A stretch of DNA of 64,000 bases from assembly GCF_037027585.1 (NCBI RefSeq), contig NZ_JAXCLE010000004.1:124001-188000 (forward strand), in the 5' to 3' direction. The position numbers and the translations under genes were made by a program. Shown here piece by piece: positions 7,693-16,678 of the stretch; the first letter of the stretch is position 1, and every line of letters begins with the position of its first letter. The stretch is from Solibacillus ferritrahens (GTDB taxonomy: Bacteria > Bacillota > Bacilli > Bacillales_A > Planococcaceae). The notes beneath the pieces were generated by a model. The model was not told where the DNA came from. It searched no databases and saw only the letters and a program-made list of their open reading frames with translations.

Positions 7693-9297
7693 ATGACAAA
7701 GTATATATTTGTAACAGGTGGAGTAGTATCCTCTCTTGGTAAAGGGATCGTAGCCGCTTCTTTAGGACGTTTATTAAAAAACCGCGGTTTGGAAGTAACA
7801 ATTCAAAAATTTGATCCGTATTTAAACATTGATCCAGGTACAATGAGCCCTTACCAGCACGGTGAAGTTTTCGTTACTGATGATGGCGCAGAGGCAGATT
7901 TAGACTTAGGACACTATGAGCGTTTTATTGATATTAATCTTGGGAAACACTCAACAGTAACTTCTGGTAAAGTGTATCAGTCTGTATTGAATAAAGAGCG
8001 CCGTGGTGATTACAACGGTGGTACAGTTCAAGTAATTCCTCACGTAACAAATGAAATTAAAGACCGTATTCAACGTGCAGGCCGTGAAACTTCAGCGGAT
8101 GTCGTAATTACGGAAATTGGTGGTACAGTAGGTGACTTCGAATCTCTTTCTTTCCTAGAAGCCATTCGTCAAATGCGTCGTGACCTAGGTCATGAAAATG
8201 TTATGTATATCCACTGTACATTAATGCCTTACATCGCGGCTGCAGGAGAAATGAAAACAAAACCAACGCAGCACTCTGTAAAAGAGTTACGTTCATTAGG
8301 TATTCAGCCAAACATTATCGTTTTACGTACTGAACAGCCGGTACCTCAGGATATGAAAGAGAAAATCGCGCTATTCTGTGACGTGCAATCTTCTGATATT
8401 ATCGAATCCCGTGATGCTGAACATTTATATGAAGTGCCACTAAACTTACATGCACAAGGATTCGACCAAATCGTTCTTGACCACTTCCGCATTAGCGCAC
8501 CACAGGCAAATATGGAAGATTGGAAAGACCTTGTACATTTAGTGAAAAACCTGGAGCATAAAACACGTATCGCTTTAGTTGGTAAATATGTAGAGCTTCA
8601 AGATGCGTATATTTCAGTAGTAGAAGCATTAAAGCATGCAGGTTATGTTTACAATTCAGATATCGAAATTGACTGGATCAATGCTGAACATATTACAGCT
8701 GAAAACGTGGAGCAATTACTGGGACAAGCGGACGGCATTTTAGTGCCAGGTGGTTTCGGTGACCGCGGTGTTGAAGGAAAGATCGAATCTATTCGTTATG
8801 CTCGTGAAAATGACATCCCATTCTTCGGTATTTGTTTAGGAATGCAGATGGCTACTGTAGAATTTGCGCGTAATGTAATGGGCTTAGATGGTGCACATTC
8901 AACTGAATTGGATAAAACTACGAAGTACCCGATTATTGATTTCCTGCCAGATCAATCTGAGGATACAGATTTAGGCGGTACATTACGTCTTGGACTATAT
9001 CCATGTAAATTAAAAGAAGGATCACGTGCACGCACGGCCTACAACGGTGAAGAGTTGGTGTATGAACGTCACCGTCACCGCTACGAGTTTAACAATGAAT
9101 TCCGTGAAGCAATGGAAGCGGAAGGTATGGTATTCTCAGGCGTATCACCTGATAACAAGTTAGTAGAAATCATTGAATTACCAGAGAAAAAATTCTTTGT
9201 GGCTGGTCAATTCCACCCAGAATTAATTTCTCGTCCACAACGTCCACAGCCATTATTCCGTGAGTTTGTTGGAGCAGCGTTTAATAACCGAAAATAA
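7693..9297 (+). CDS. pyrG: CTP synthase
   Basis: 534 residues, full length. It makes CTP from UTP, ATP and glutamine. The N-terminal synthase domain (res. 1 to about 267) starts with the P-loop-like VTGGVVSSLGKG; the C-terminal class I glutamine amidotransferase domain has GICLGM with nucleophile Cys381 and the His508/Glu510 pair in QFHPELIS. The ATG has AAGGAGG at good spacing. Expression should be set by the leader attenuator at 7520-7603. It is followed by its own strong terminator and then by an oppositely oriented gene. Confidence 0.98.
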   Translation: MTKYIFVTGGVVSSLGKGIVAASLGRLLKNRGLEVTIQKFDPYLNIDPGTMSPYQHGEVFVTDDGAEADLDLGHYERFIDINLGKHSTVTSGKVYQSVLNKERRGDYNGGTVQVIPHVTNEIKDRIQRAGRETSADVVITEIGGTVGDFESLSFLEAIRQMRRDLGHENVMYIHCTLMPYIAAAGEMKTKPTQHSVKELRSLGIQPNIIVLRTEQPVPQDMKEKIALFCDVQSSDIIESRDAEHLYEVPLNLHAQGFDQIVLDHFRISAPQANMEDWKDLVHLVKNLEHKTRIALVGKYVELQDAYISVVEALKHAGYVYNSDIEIDWINAEHITAENVEQLLGQADGILVPGGFGDRGVEGKIESIRYARENDIPFFGICLGMQMATVEFARNVMGLDGAHSTELDKTTKYPIIDFLPDQSEDTDLGGTLRLGLYPCKLKEGSRARTAYNGEELVYERHRHRYEFNNEFREAMEAEGMVFSGVSPDNKLVEIIELPEKKFFVAGQFHPELISRPQRPQPLFREFVGAAFNNRK

Positions 9298-9305
9298 CAG
9301 TTCAG

Positions 9306-9340
9306 AAGCGTGTCCTATTTAAATGGGGCACGCTTTTTTT
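9306..9340 (+). terminator. Terminator of pyrG
   Basis: Ten-base-pair stem (AAGCGTGTCC / GGGCACGCTT, one G-U pair) at 9306-9335 followed by a T-tract, eight bases after the pyrG stop. Confidence 0.85.
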
Positions 9341-9390
9341 AAAAGTAAAAAACGATCCCTATACGTAGTGAAACGTAATAAGAATCGTTT
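9341..9390 (-). terminator. Terminator of the DUF2529 gene (minus strand)
   Basis: On the minus strand, arms AAACGATTC (9390-9382) and GGATCGTTT (9358-9350) form a nine-pair stem followed by TTTTTACTTTT, just after the stop of the convergent gene. An internal ACGT/ACGT pair may extend it. Confidence 0.65.
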
Positions 9391-9395
9391 ATTAG

Positions 9396-9959
9396 TTAAG
9401 CAAAAGGAGAAATAGATTCCTCTTCTTCATCTTCGTCATCATCGACCAGCATTTCATCAAATTCCATTTTAATCGCCTCATAAATATATAAAGCAGCCAT
9501 TAAATGAGGGAATACGATTCGCTCACCAAGATTGGTTGGATGGGGTAAAATTCCACCACGTACTTTTAATGAAATATAAGTATATGCAAGCTCGCTTAAA
9601 AGATTGCCAGTCTCAGCAACCTCACTTGCCACAGCTGCAAAGGGAATAAAGTTATCATGCAGTTTTTGCGCGAGCTTTAACGCTTGTTCATCCGTAGCGT
9701 GCTGCGTAAAAATAATGAGACGATCAGCAGGCAACAGCTCAACCTCATCCGTATAACGAGCAAATTTTGCAAAAGGACTGGCACCAAGCTCTGCATGGAT
9801 TGTGACAGCTTCCATTTCACCAAAAGCAGCAAAGTAAATAGTTCCTTGCCCGATAGCTGCCTGTGCCAATAAACGGGCTGTTTCCTCAATAGGCTCTTCT
9901 TCGGACTGTTGAATGCGCTGAAATAGCCCTGTTAATTGAGTAGTTAAAATTTTAGACAT
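9396..9959 (-). CDS. ywjG: DUF2529 family protein (YwjG)
   Basis: 187 residues with a SIS-like alpha/beta pattern (GTIYFAAFGEMEAVTI, LIIFTQHATDEQALKLAQ) and an acidic tail (VDDDEDEEEES). Position and orientation, between pyrG and spo0F on the opposite strand, match the DUF2529 gene ywjG of Bacillus. The function is not established. AGGTG lies 6-10 bases before the ATG on the minus strand. Its promoter must lie in the 130-bp divergent spacer shared with spo0F. Confidence 0.85.
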   Translation of the reverse strand: MSKILTTQLTGLFQRIQQSEEEPIEETARLLAQAAIGQGTIYFAAFGEMEAVTIHAELGASPFAKFARYTDEVELLPADRLIIFTQHATDEQALKLAQKLHDNFIPFAAVASEVAETGNLLSELAYTYISLKVRGGILPHPTNLGERIVFPHLMAALYIYEAIKMEFDEMLVDDDEDEEEESISPFA

Positions 9960-10028
9960 AATTTCACCTCAAAGCTATTATAAAATTGTGCTCAAGAAAA
10001 AGCAAAATCGTATATACTTATTGTAAAA

Positions 10029-10057
10029 GAAGGAAAAAAAAGATAAAAATTGAATTT
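10029..10057 (+). promoter_or_regulatory. Sigma-H promoter of spo0F
   Basis: GAAGGAAAA (10029-10037), an 11-base spacer, and ATTGAATTT (10049-10057) match the sigma-H consensus RnAGGAWWW - N11-12 - RnnGAATWW. Transcription would start near 10064, about 30 bases before spo0F. In B. subtilis spo0F is known to have a sigma-H promoter. Confidence 0.8.
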
Positions 10058-10094
10058 AGTAATATAAAATCAATATCGTAAATGGGGAATGACT

Positions 10095-10466
10095 ATGAGG
10101 GAAATATTAATCGTAGATGATCAAAGAGGAATAAGGTTACTGTTAAATGAATTATTTAAAAAAGAAGGATTTATAACACATTTGGCTGCAAACGGTTATG
10201 ATGCATTAAAAATAGCAGAGGAAAATGCAGTAGATTGCGTTTTGTTGGATATGAAAATCCCTGGAATGGATGGATTGGAAATATTAGCTCGTCTAAAAAG
10301 CAAAAATTCCTACTTACCGGTTATAATGATGACAGCGTACGTTGAACAACATATGATTGATACCGCAACAGAACTAGGTGTGACAAAGTACTTTTCTAAG
10401 CCATTCAATATATTTGAAATACGTGATGAAGTAAAAAAAATATTAAAGATTCACGAAAAAATATAA
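10095..10466 (+). CDS. spo0F: Sporulation phosphorelay response regulator Spo0F
   Basis: 123-residue single-domain receiver without an output domain, the form of Spo0F, which carries phosphate from sensor kinases to Spo0B. Acidic pocket D8/D9, phosphorylated Asp52 in LLDMKIPGMDG, Thr80 in MMTAY and Lys102 in SKPF are all present. The start at ATG 10095 is preferred over ATG 10089 because GGGGA ends at 10088. A sigma-H promoter and a downstream terminator make it a single-gene unit. Flanked by ywjG and fbaA as in B. subtilis. Confidence 0.96.
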   Translation: MREILIVDDQRGIRLLLNELFKKEGFITHLAANGYDALKIAEENAVDCVLLDMKIPGMDGLEILARLKSKNSYLPVIMMTAYVEQHMIDTATELGVTKYFSKPFNIFEIRDEVKKILKIHEKI

Positions 10467-10479
10467 ATGAACCCGTGAG

Positions 10480-10507
10480 CAGGCAGTAGCGCATACTGTC
10501 TGTTTTT
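10480..10507 (+). terminator. Terminator of spo0F
   Basis: Nine-pair stem (CAGGCAGTA / TACTGTCTG, one G-U) with loop GCGCA at 10480-10502, then TTTTT. Confidence 0.75.
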
Positions 10508-10652
10508 GTTATGATTAATCTGAATGTTTTTATCAATTCATGTGAACTTGCATAGAATTGACAATAGAAAAATTACTTAAAAAAAGCATAATGCACAAAC
10601 TACGTTTTTCTAGTAGCAAACTATTTATGTATCTTCGAGGAGGATTTTTATA

Positions 10653-11507
10653 ATGCCGTTAGTTTCAATGAAAGAAATGTTAATTAAAGCAAAAGCAGAA
10701 GGTTATGCAGTTGGTCAGTTTAATATTAACAACCTGGAGTGGACACAAGCTATTCTACAGGCAGCAGAAGAAGAAAAGTCGCCGGTTATTTTAGGTGTTT
10801 CTGAAGGTGCCGGTAAATATATGGGTGGATTCATCACTGTTGTAAAAATGGTTGAGGGCTTAATGGAAAGCTATAAAACAACAGTTCCGGTTGCCATTCA
10901 TTTAGACCATGGTTCGAGCTTTGATAAATGTAAAGAAGCAATCGATGCTGGCTTTACTTCTGTTATGATTGACGCTTCCCATCATCCATACGAAGAAAAT
11001 GTAGAAACGACAAAAACAGTTGTTGAATATGCACATGCAAAAGGTGTTTCTGTAGAGGCTGAATTGGGTACTGTAGGTGGAGAAGAAGATGGTGTTATCG
11101 GTGGTATTATGTATGCAAATCCACAAGAGTGTAAAGCTTTAGTGGAAGCTACAGGAATTGATTGCCTGGCACCTGCACTAGGTTCAGTTCACGGTCCTTA
11201 TAAAGGGGAACCAAACTTAGGTTTCACTGAAATGGAAGAAATTTCTACACTGACGGATGTACCTTTAGTTTTACATGGTGGTACTGGAATTCCAACAAAG
11301 GATATTCAACGTTCTATCTCTTTAGGTACAGCTAAAATTAACGTAAATACAGAAAATCAAATCGCGGCGACTAAAGTAATCCGTGAATTTTTGGATGGCG
11401 ACAAGAAAACATATGACCCACGCAAATATTTAGGCCCGGCTCGTGAAGCGATTAAAGCAACAGTAATCGGAAAAATGCGTGAATTCGGTAGCGCGGGGAA
11501 AGCTTAA
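10653..11507 (+). CDS. fbaA: Fructose-bisphosphate aldolase, class II
   Basis: 284 residues, zinc-dependent class II aldolase, reversibly splitting fructose 1,6-bisphosphate in glycolysis and gluconeogenesis. Zinc and substrate motifs are visible: HLDHGSSFDKC (about res. 83-93), EAELGTVGGEEDG (about 135-147), HGPYKGEP, PLVLHGGTG and INVNTENQ. AGGAGGA precedes the ATG at good spacing. An upstream TTGACA at about 10558 may be part of the promoter, but I see no -10 at proper distance. Followed by tal and, further on, glpX, so this is a central-carbon group. Confidence 0.97.
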   Translation: MPLVSMKEMLIKAKAEGYAVGQFNINNLEWTQAILQAAEEEKSPVILGVSEGAGKYMGGFITVVKMVEGLMESYKTTVPVAIHLDHGSSFDKCKEAIDAGFTSVMIDASHHPYEENVETTKTVVEYAHAKGVSVEAELGTVGGEEDGVIGGIMYANPQECKALVEATGIDCLAPALGSVHGPYKGEPNLGFTEMEEISTLTDVPLVLHGGTGIPTKDIQRSISLGTAKINVNTENQIAATKVIREFLDGDKKTYDPRKYLGPAREAIKATVIGKMREFGSAGKA

Positions 11508-11582
11508 CAAATAAATGATTCCACAAAAGAAATGGGCAATAGTAGCGCACTTTTCTTTGTGAACACTTGTTTTCAACTTCAA

Positions 11583-11616
11583 GCATCTCGTTCACAATTG
11601 GGCGGGATGTGTTTTT
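11583..11616 (+). terminator. Probable terminator between fbaA and tal
   Basis: Eight-pair stem GCATCTCG / CGGGATGT (11583-11590 with 11603-11610, includes G-U pairs) followed by GTTTTTC. A second, interrupted CACAAA/TTTGTG stem lies upstream at about 11523-11563 without a T-tract. Moderately supported. Confidence 0.45.
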
Positions 11617-11645
11617 CTAAGTACACATAAATCGGAGGACATATA

Positions 11646-12296
11646 ATGAAATTTTTTATTGATACAGCAAACTTTGACGAGATTAAAGAAGCATACTCTT
11701 GGGGGATTCTTTCAGGTGTAACAACGAACCCATCATTAGTAGCAAAAGAATCAGGTGTAAATTTCCACGATCGCTTACGTGAAATCGCGGAATTAGTAAA
11801 CGGATCGGTGTCTGGTGAGGTTATCTCTTTAGACGCTGAAGGAATGATTCGTGAAGGGGAAGAATTAGCAGCGATTCATCCAAATATCACTGTAAAACTG
11901 CCGATGACTCCAGACGGTTTAAAAGCATGTAAACACTTCTCTGAAAAAGGGATTAAAACAAATGTGACATTAATTTTCTCTGCAAACCAAGCATTAATGG
12001 CCGCTCGTGCTGGCGCATCATATGTCTCTCCATTTTTAGGACGCTTAGATGATATTGGTCAAGACGGTGTTGAATTAATTCGTGAAATTGCTGAAATGTT
12101 TGCAATCCATGAGATTGATACTGAAATAATTGCTGCTTCTATTCGTCATCCACAACATATTACGCAAGCTGCATTGGCAGGTGCACATATTGCGACTACG
12201 CCATACAAAGTTTTACAGCAACTGTTTAACCATCCATTAACAGCCAAAGGAATTGAAGGATTTTTAGCGGATTGGGCAAAGCGTGAAGGGAAATAA
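11646..12296 (+). CDS. tal: Transaldolase, small TalC/MipB type
   Basis: 216-residue short transaldolase of the pentose phosphate pathway, transferring dihydroxyacetone units between sugar phosphates. The motif GVTTNPSL (about res. 24-31), the Schiff-base Lys84 in ITVKLPMT, and VSPFLGRLDDIG (about 126-137) are present. CGGAGGA lies before the ATG. In B. subtilis the equivalent is ywjH in the same position. Fructose-6-phosphate aldolases share this fold, so the reaction is assigned by synteny as well as sequence. Confidence 0.94.
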   Translation: MKFFIDTANFDEIKEAYSWGILSGVTTNPSLVAKESGVNFHDRLREIAELVNGSVSGEVISLDAEGMIREGEELAAIHPNITVKLPMTPDGLKACKHFSEKGIKTNVTLIFSANQALMAARAGASYVSPFLGRLDDIGQDGVELIREIAEMFAIHEIDTEIIAASIRHPQHITQAALAGAHIATTPYKVLQQLFNHPLTAKGIEGFLADWAKREGK

Positions 12297-12360
12297 TAAG
12301 AATACTTCACAGCAATCTGGTTCATTGTGAAATTTGTCCAATTATAAGGGAGAACACAAA

Positions 12361-13638
12361 ATGGATGTATTTAAAATTCAAGGCGGACGTCGACTAAAAG
12401 GGAAAATTACTGTTAGTGGTGCAAAAAATAGTGCAGTTGCTTTAATTCCTGCATCAATTTTGGCGGATTCTTCCGTTACAATTGGAGGAATTCCAGAGAT
12501 TTCGGATGCGTGGACATTAAAAGCACTGTTGGAAGAAATCGGTGGCGAAGTAACGTTTGAAGATGGAAAGATGACAATCGATCCTTCAAAAATGGTAGCA
12601 ATGCCACTTCCTAATGGCAATGTAAAAAAATTACGGGCATCCTACTATATGATGGGTGCAATGTTAGGACGTTTTAAGCAAGCTGTTATTGGTTTGCCAG
12701 GAGGCTGTTTTTTAGGCCCACGTCCAATTGATCAGCATATTAAGGGATTTGAAGCGTTAGGCGCAAAAGTGACAAATGAGCACGGTGCAATTTATTTGCG
12801 CGCGGATGAATTGATCGGTGCAAAAATTTATTTAGACGTGGCTAGTGTAGGGGCGACAATTAATATTATGCTGGCTGCAGTGCGGGCAAAAGGTAAAACT
12901 ACTATTGAAAACGCTGCTAAAGAGCCTGAAATTATTGATGTTGCGACACTTTTAACTAATATGGGTGCCAATATTAAAGGTGCTGGAACGAGTGTTATAC
13001 GTATTGAAGGCGTCGATGAGCTAAAAGGAACAAAACATACGATTATTCCAGATCGAATTGAAGCTGCAACATTTATGATAATGGCAGCGGCAATTGGTGA
13101 TGGTGTAGTAATAGATAATGTTATTCCCCTGCATTTAGAGGCAGTGACAGCGAAGCTTCGTGAAATGGGCGTAATTGTGGAAGAAAACGAAGAAAGCATG
13201 TACATTCCAAAGCAAACGAATCTACAAGCAGTTGATGTTAAAACACTTGTATATCCAGGATTTCCAACTGATGTACAGCAACCATTATCTGTATTAATGA
13301 CTCAGGCAGAAGGTACTTCAATGATAACGGACACAATTTATTCTGCACGCTTCAAACATATCGATGAATTACGTCGCATGAGTGCAAAAGCACGAGTAGA
13401 AGGAAATACAGCAATTATACAAGGACCTGTTTCTTTAGAAGGGTCGGCAGTAACAGCAACAGACCTGCGTGCAGGTGCAGCATTGGTTTTAGCCGGTTTA
13501 ATTGCAAAAGGCGAGACAGAAATTCATGATATTCATCATATAGAGCGTGGGTATAGTTCATTAATTGAAAAGTTATGTGCATTAGGTGCAAATATCCGAA
13601 AAGAGTCATCTGTCATTAATACGAATAATAAAGCATAA
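12361..13638 (+). CDS. murAB: UDP-N-acetylglucosamine 1-carboxyvinyltransferase (second paralogue)
   Basis: 425 residues. It adds enolpyruvate to UDP-GlcNAc, the first committed step of peptidoglycan synthesis. The N-terminal signature GAKNSAVALIPAS and the catalytic loop LPGGCFLGPRPID with Cys116 are intact; the Cys rather than Asp predicts fosfomycin sensitivity. The start is taken at ATG 12361 because GGGAG lies 8-12 bases upstream; an upstream in-frame ATG at 12334 has no ribosome site. The second MurA in the window is at 37.6 kb, the normal two-copy arrangement of Firmicutes, and synteny marks this one as MurAB (MurZ). Confidence 0.96.
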   Translation: MDVFKIQGGRRLKGKITVSGAKNSAVALIPASILADSSVTIGGIPEISDAWTLKALLEEIGGEVTFEDGKMTIDPSKMVAMPLPNGNVKKLRASYYMMGAMLGRFKQAVIGLPGGCFLGPRPIDQHIKGFEALGAKVTNEHGAIYLRADELIGAKIYLDVASVGATINIMLAAVRAKGKTTIENAAKEPEIIDVATLLTNMGANIKGAGTSVIRIEGVDELKGTKHTIIPDRIEAATFMIMAAAIGDGVVIDNVIPLHLEAVTAKLREMGVIVEENEESMYIPKQTNLQAVDVKTLVYPGFPTDVQQPLSVLMTQAEGTSMITDTIYSARFKHIDELRRMSAKARVEGNTAIIQGPVSLEGSAVTATDLRAGAALVLAGLIAKGETEIHDIHHIERGYSSLIEKLCALGANIRKESSVINTNNKA

Positions 13639-13791
13639 AATTTGCCATAATTGATGAGCAAATTAGCGCACCTTTAAAATATGTTAAAATTAAATTCGAA
13701 AAAAATAGTAAGTAAATTATACAATTACAAAACAGCGGTTTTTTAATGCTGTTAAAATCGGCTTTACCCGATTACAGGAGGCAAACACAAA

Positions 13792-14757
13792 ATGGAACGT
13801 AGTTTATCAATGGAAGTAGTACGTGTAACAGAAGCAGCAGCGATTGCATCAGCGAAATGGATGGGACGCGGACTTAAAAATGAAGCAGATGACGCAGCAA
13901 CAACAGCGATGCGTGTTATGTTTGATACAATCCCAATGCATGCGACAGTTGTAATTGGCGAAGGAGAAATGGATGAGGCACCGATGCTTTATATCGGTGA
14001 AGAATTAGGGCTTCGAAATGGCGGACCGGAAGTTGATATCGCAGTGGATCCATTAGAAGGTACGAATATCGTAGCAAAAGGAACAAATGGCGCGATGACT
14101 GTACTGGCTATTGCAGACCGTGGGAACCTTTTAAACGCACCAGATATGTATATGGATAAAATTGCAGTAGGTCCAGAAGCAGCAGGTAAAGTTGATATTA
14201 ACGCATCTGTTACTTATAACCTACTGCAAGTAGCGAAGGCAAAAAATAAAGATGTTTCTGATGTCGTAGCAACTCTTTTAGATCGTCCTCGTCATCAGCA
14301 TATTGTTGATGAAATCCGTGAAACAGGTGCTCGTATTAAATTTATCCAAGATGGCGATGTAGCCGCTGCGATTAATACAGCTTTTGACGAAACAGGTATC
14401 GACATTATGTTTGGTATGGGTGGCGCTCCAGAAGGTGTTATCGCAGCTGTAGCTTTAAAATGTTTAGGTGGCGATTTCCAAGCTAAACTAGTTCCGGAAG
14501 ATGAAGAACAGCTGGAACGTTGCAAAAAGATGGGGATCGACGTAGATAAAGTGTTAATGATGGAAGATTTAGTTAAGGGCGACGATGCAATTTTTGCAGC
14601 AACAGCTGTTACTGACTCAGAACTTTTACGTGGTGTTCAATATAAAGGTTCCTATGCACTGACACATTCGGTTGTTATGCGCGCAAAAACTGGTACAGTA
14701 CGCTTTATCGAAGGGCGCCACAGCATTGACAAAAAGCCAAAGTACGGTCAACTCTAA
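13792..14757 (+). CDS. glpX: Fructose-1,6-bisphosphatase, class II (GlpX)
   Basis: 321 residues, metal-dependent phosphatase removing the 1-phosphate of fructose 1,6-bisphosphate in gluconeogenesis. The motifs GEGEMDEAPML (about res. 55-65), VDPLEGTN (about 82-89) and GMGGAPEGV (about 204-212) carry the metal and phosphate ligands. CAGGAGG precedes the ATG. In B. subtilis the equivalent is ywjI in the same position. A compact hairpin follows 68 bases after the stop. Confidence 0.96.
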   Translation: MERSLSMEVVRVTEAAAIASAKWMGRGLKNEADDAATTAMRVMFDTIPMHATVVIGEGEMDEAPMLYIGEELGLRNGGPEVDIAVDPLEGTNIVAKGTNGAMTVLAIADRGNLLNAPDMYMDKIAVGPEAAGKVDINASVTYNLLQVAKAKNKDVSDVVATLLDRPRHQHIVDEIRETGARIKFIQDGDVAAAINTAFDETGIDIMFGMGGAPEGVIAAVALKCLGGDFQAKLVPEDEEQLERCKKMGIDVDKVLMMEDLVKGDDAIFAATAVTDSELLRGVQYKGSYALTHSVVMRAKTGTVRFIEGRHSIDKKPKYGQL

Positions 14758-14824
14758 CTTCTCATATATTGTAATTAACATAGAAAATGCCCATTTTCAT
14801 TTAATTTACGATATTATATAATAA

Positions 14825-14853
14825 ATGCCCGGTATAATAGCCGGGCATCTTTC
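14825..14853 (+). terminator. Hairpin after glpX (weak terminator)
   Basis: Eight-pair GC-rich stem ATGCCCGG / CCGGGCAT with loop TATAATAG (14825-14848), followed only by CTTTC. Probably terminates glpX or regulates the rho leader; the poor T-tract makes efficiency doubtful. Confidence 0.5.
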
Positions 14854-14944
14854 AAATAAATGAATCTTCTTCCAACGCACATTCCTAAATTTTCTACATG
14901 TAAAAGCCCAAAAATTTAAATTATTAATAGACTGGAGAAAACCT

Positions 14945-16228
14945 ATGACAGCATTAACCATTGCTCAATTAGAAAGCATGACATTAAAAGAATTATATGC
15001 TTTAGCGAAGCAATTTAAAGTAATGAATGCTAGTAAGCTAAATAAAAAGGAACTTATTTTTGCAATTTTAAAATCACGCTCTGAACAGGAAGGTTTCTTT
15101 TTCATGGAAGGTGTTTTAGAAATCATTCCTACGGATGGCTTCGGATTTTTACGCCCGATTAACTATTCCCCTTCGAAAGAGGACATTTATATTTCAGCGT
15201 CGCAAATTCGTCGTTTTGATTTGCGAAATGGAGATAAAGTATCAGGAAAGGTTCGTCCGCCAAAAGAAAATGAACGCTATTATGGATTATTGCAAGTTGA
15301 TGCAGTAAATGGCGAAGATCCAGAAGTAGCCAAAGAGCGAGTGCATTTCCCTGCATTAACGCCGCTTTATCCGGACCGTCATATTAAATTGGAAACAGTA
15401 CCTGCAAAACTTTCAACACGAATTATGGATTTAGTAGCACCTGTTGGATTTGGTCAACGTGGATTAATTGTAGCACCGCCAAAAGCAGGTAAAACTTCTT
15501 TATTAAAGGAAATTGCCAATGCCATTACGACAAATCATCCGGAAGCGGAACTTATCGTATTATTAATTGATGAGCGTCCAGAGGAAGTAACGGATATCGA
15601 GCGCTCAGTAAATGCAGATGTTGTTTCATCCACTTTTGATGAAGTGCCGGAAAACCATATAAAAGTAGCGGAAATTGTACTGGAACGTGCACGACGTTTA
15701 GTAGAACATAAGCGAGATGTAATTATTTTAATGGATTCAATTACGCGTTTAGCACGTGCTTACAACTTAGTCATTCCGCCAAGTGGCCGTACACTTTCAG
15801 GTGGTATTGACCCAGCTGCATTCCATCGTCCAAAACGTTTCTTCGGTTCGGCTCGTAATATCGAAGAGGGTGGTAGTTTAACAATTTTGGCGACTGCTCT
15901 TGTCGAAACAGGTAGCCGTATGGATGAAGTGATTTACGAGGAGTTTAAAGGAACGGGTAACTTGGAATTACACTTAGACCGTAGCTTGGCAGAGCGCCGT
16001 ATATTCCCTGCATTGGATATCCGCCGTTCGGGTACGCGTAAAGAAGAGCTTCTTATTCCAAAAGATCAGTTGGATAAGTTATGGGCAATCCGTAAAACAT
16101 TTAGTGATTCCCATGATTTCAGCGAGAAGTTTTTACGTAAAATACGCACTACGAAATCAAACGAAGAATTTTTCGAAAAGCTAGATACAGATATGAAAAA
16201 GGCAACGAACGGTAAAGGGTTATTATAA
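14945..16228 (+). CDS. rho: Transcription termination factor Rho
   Basis: 427 residues, the length of B. subtilis Rho. N-terminal Rho-N helical domain (res. 1 to about 45), OB-fold RNA-binding domain with GVLEIIPTDGFGFLR (about 55-69), and RecA-type ATPase domain with Walker A APPKAGKTSLL (about 180-190) and LMDSITRLARAYN (about 264-276). It is a hexameric RNA helicase that ends untranslated transcripts. GGAG precedes the ATG. No insertion domain is present. Confidence 0.98.
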   Translation: MTALTIAQLESMTLKELYALAKQFKVMNASKLNKKELIFAILKSRSEQEGFFFMEGVLEIIPTDGFGFLRPINYSPSKEDIYISASQIRRFDLRNGDKVSGKVRPPKENERYYGLLQVDAVNGEDPEVAKERVHFPALTPLYPDRHIKLETVPAKLSTRIMDLVAPVGFGQRGLIVAPPKAGKTSLLKEIANAITTNHPEAELIVLLIDERPEEVTDIERSVNADVVSSTFDEVPENHIKVAEIVLERARRLVEHKRDVIILMDSITRLARAYNLVIPPSGRTLSGGIDPAAFHRPKRFFGSARNIEEGGSLTILATALVETGSRMDEVIYEEFKGTGNLELHLDRSLAERRIFPALDIRRSGTRKEELLIPKDQLDKLWAIRKTFSDSHDFSEKFLRKIRTTKSNEEFFEKLDTDMKKATNGKGLL

Positions 16229-16250
16229 TCGTTTACTTAGTAAAAAATAG

Positions 16251-16279
16251 TTGCAACCTATTTTAATTGTTGCTATAAT
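16251..16279 (+). promoter_or_regulatory. Sigma-A promoter of rpmE
   Basis: TTGCAA (16251-16256), 17-bp spacer, TATAAT (16274-16279). A start near 16286 gives a leader of about 128 nt before rpmE. Confidence 0.8.
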
Positions 16280-16285
16280 TCATTA

Positions 16286-16413
16286 GGTATGAAACGTGCA
16301 CATATATAGCTGACCTCAACACATTACGTATGTAGTGACATATTCGGGCTATGTAAGGTGCAGTTCGAAAATACTCTGTTCCGGATGGTTCAGGGCGAGA
16401 GGAGAAAACGAAT
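16286..16413 (+). promoter_or_regulatory. Structured leader of rpmE (candidate L31 leader)
   Basis: The leader contains several possible stems: CATTAC/GTAGTG around GTAT (about 16322-16337) and ACATA/TATGT around TTCGGGC (about 16339-16355). Ribosomal-protein leaders for L31 are known in Firmicutes; membership of that class was not tested here. An autoregulatory site bound by L31 is inference. Confidence 0.4.
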
Positions 16414-16614
16414 ATGAAACAAGGTATCCACCCAGATTACAAAGTAGCAACAGTAACTTGCTCTTGTGGTAATTCTTTTGAAACAGGTTCAGTTAAAGAA
16501 AAGATCTCAATCGAGTTCTGTAACGAATGTCACCCATTCTACACAGGTCGTCAAAAGTTCGCTTCTGCTGACGGACGTGTTGATAAGTTCAACAAAAAAT
16601 ATGGTATGAAATAA
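16414..16614 (+). CDS. rpmE: 50S ribosomal protein L31, zinc-binding form
   Basis: 66 residues. Cys16, Cys18, Cys36 and Cys39 (CSC and CNEC pairs) mark the zinc-containing C+ paralogue of L31. Ends with KFNKKYGMK. GAGGAG precedes the ATG. It has its own promoter and terminator, so it is monocistronic between rho and tdk. The C+ form is expected under zinc-replete conditions; no zinc-independent paralogue is in this window. Confidence 0.97.
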   Translation: MKQGIHPDYKVATVTCSCGNSFETGSVKEKISIEFCNECHPFYTGRQKFASADGRVDKFNKKYGMK

Positions 16615-16620
16615 TACCTT

Positions 16621-16656
16621 AACCCATTTCCACGTTGTTGGAGATGGGTTTTTTGA
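16621..16656 (+). terminator. Terminator of rpmE
   Basis: Twelve-pair stem AACCCATTTCCA / TGGAGATGGGTT (one G-U) with loop CGTTGT, followed by TTTT. Confidence 0.85.
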
Positions 16657-16678
16657 TTTTTATAATGAGTAAAATAAT

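Noticed and set aside
12828..13205. 125-codon frame antisense to murAB
   Set aside because: Mirror of the coding strand without a start signal; similar antisense frames appear in several biased genes here.
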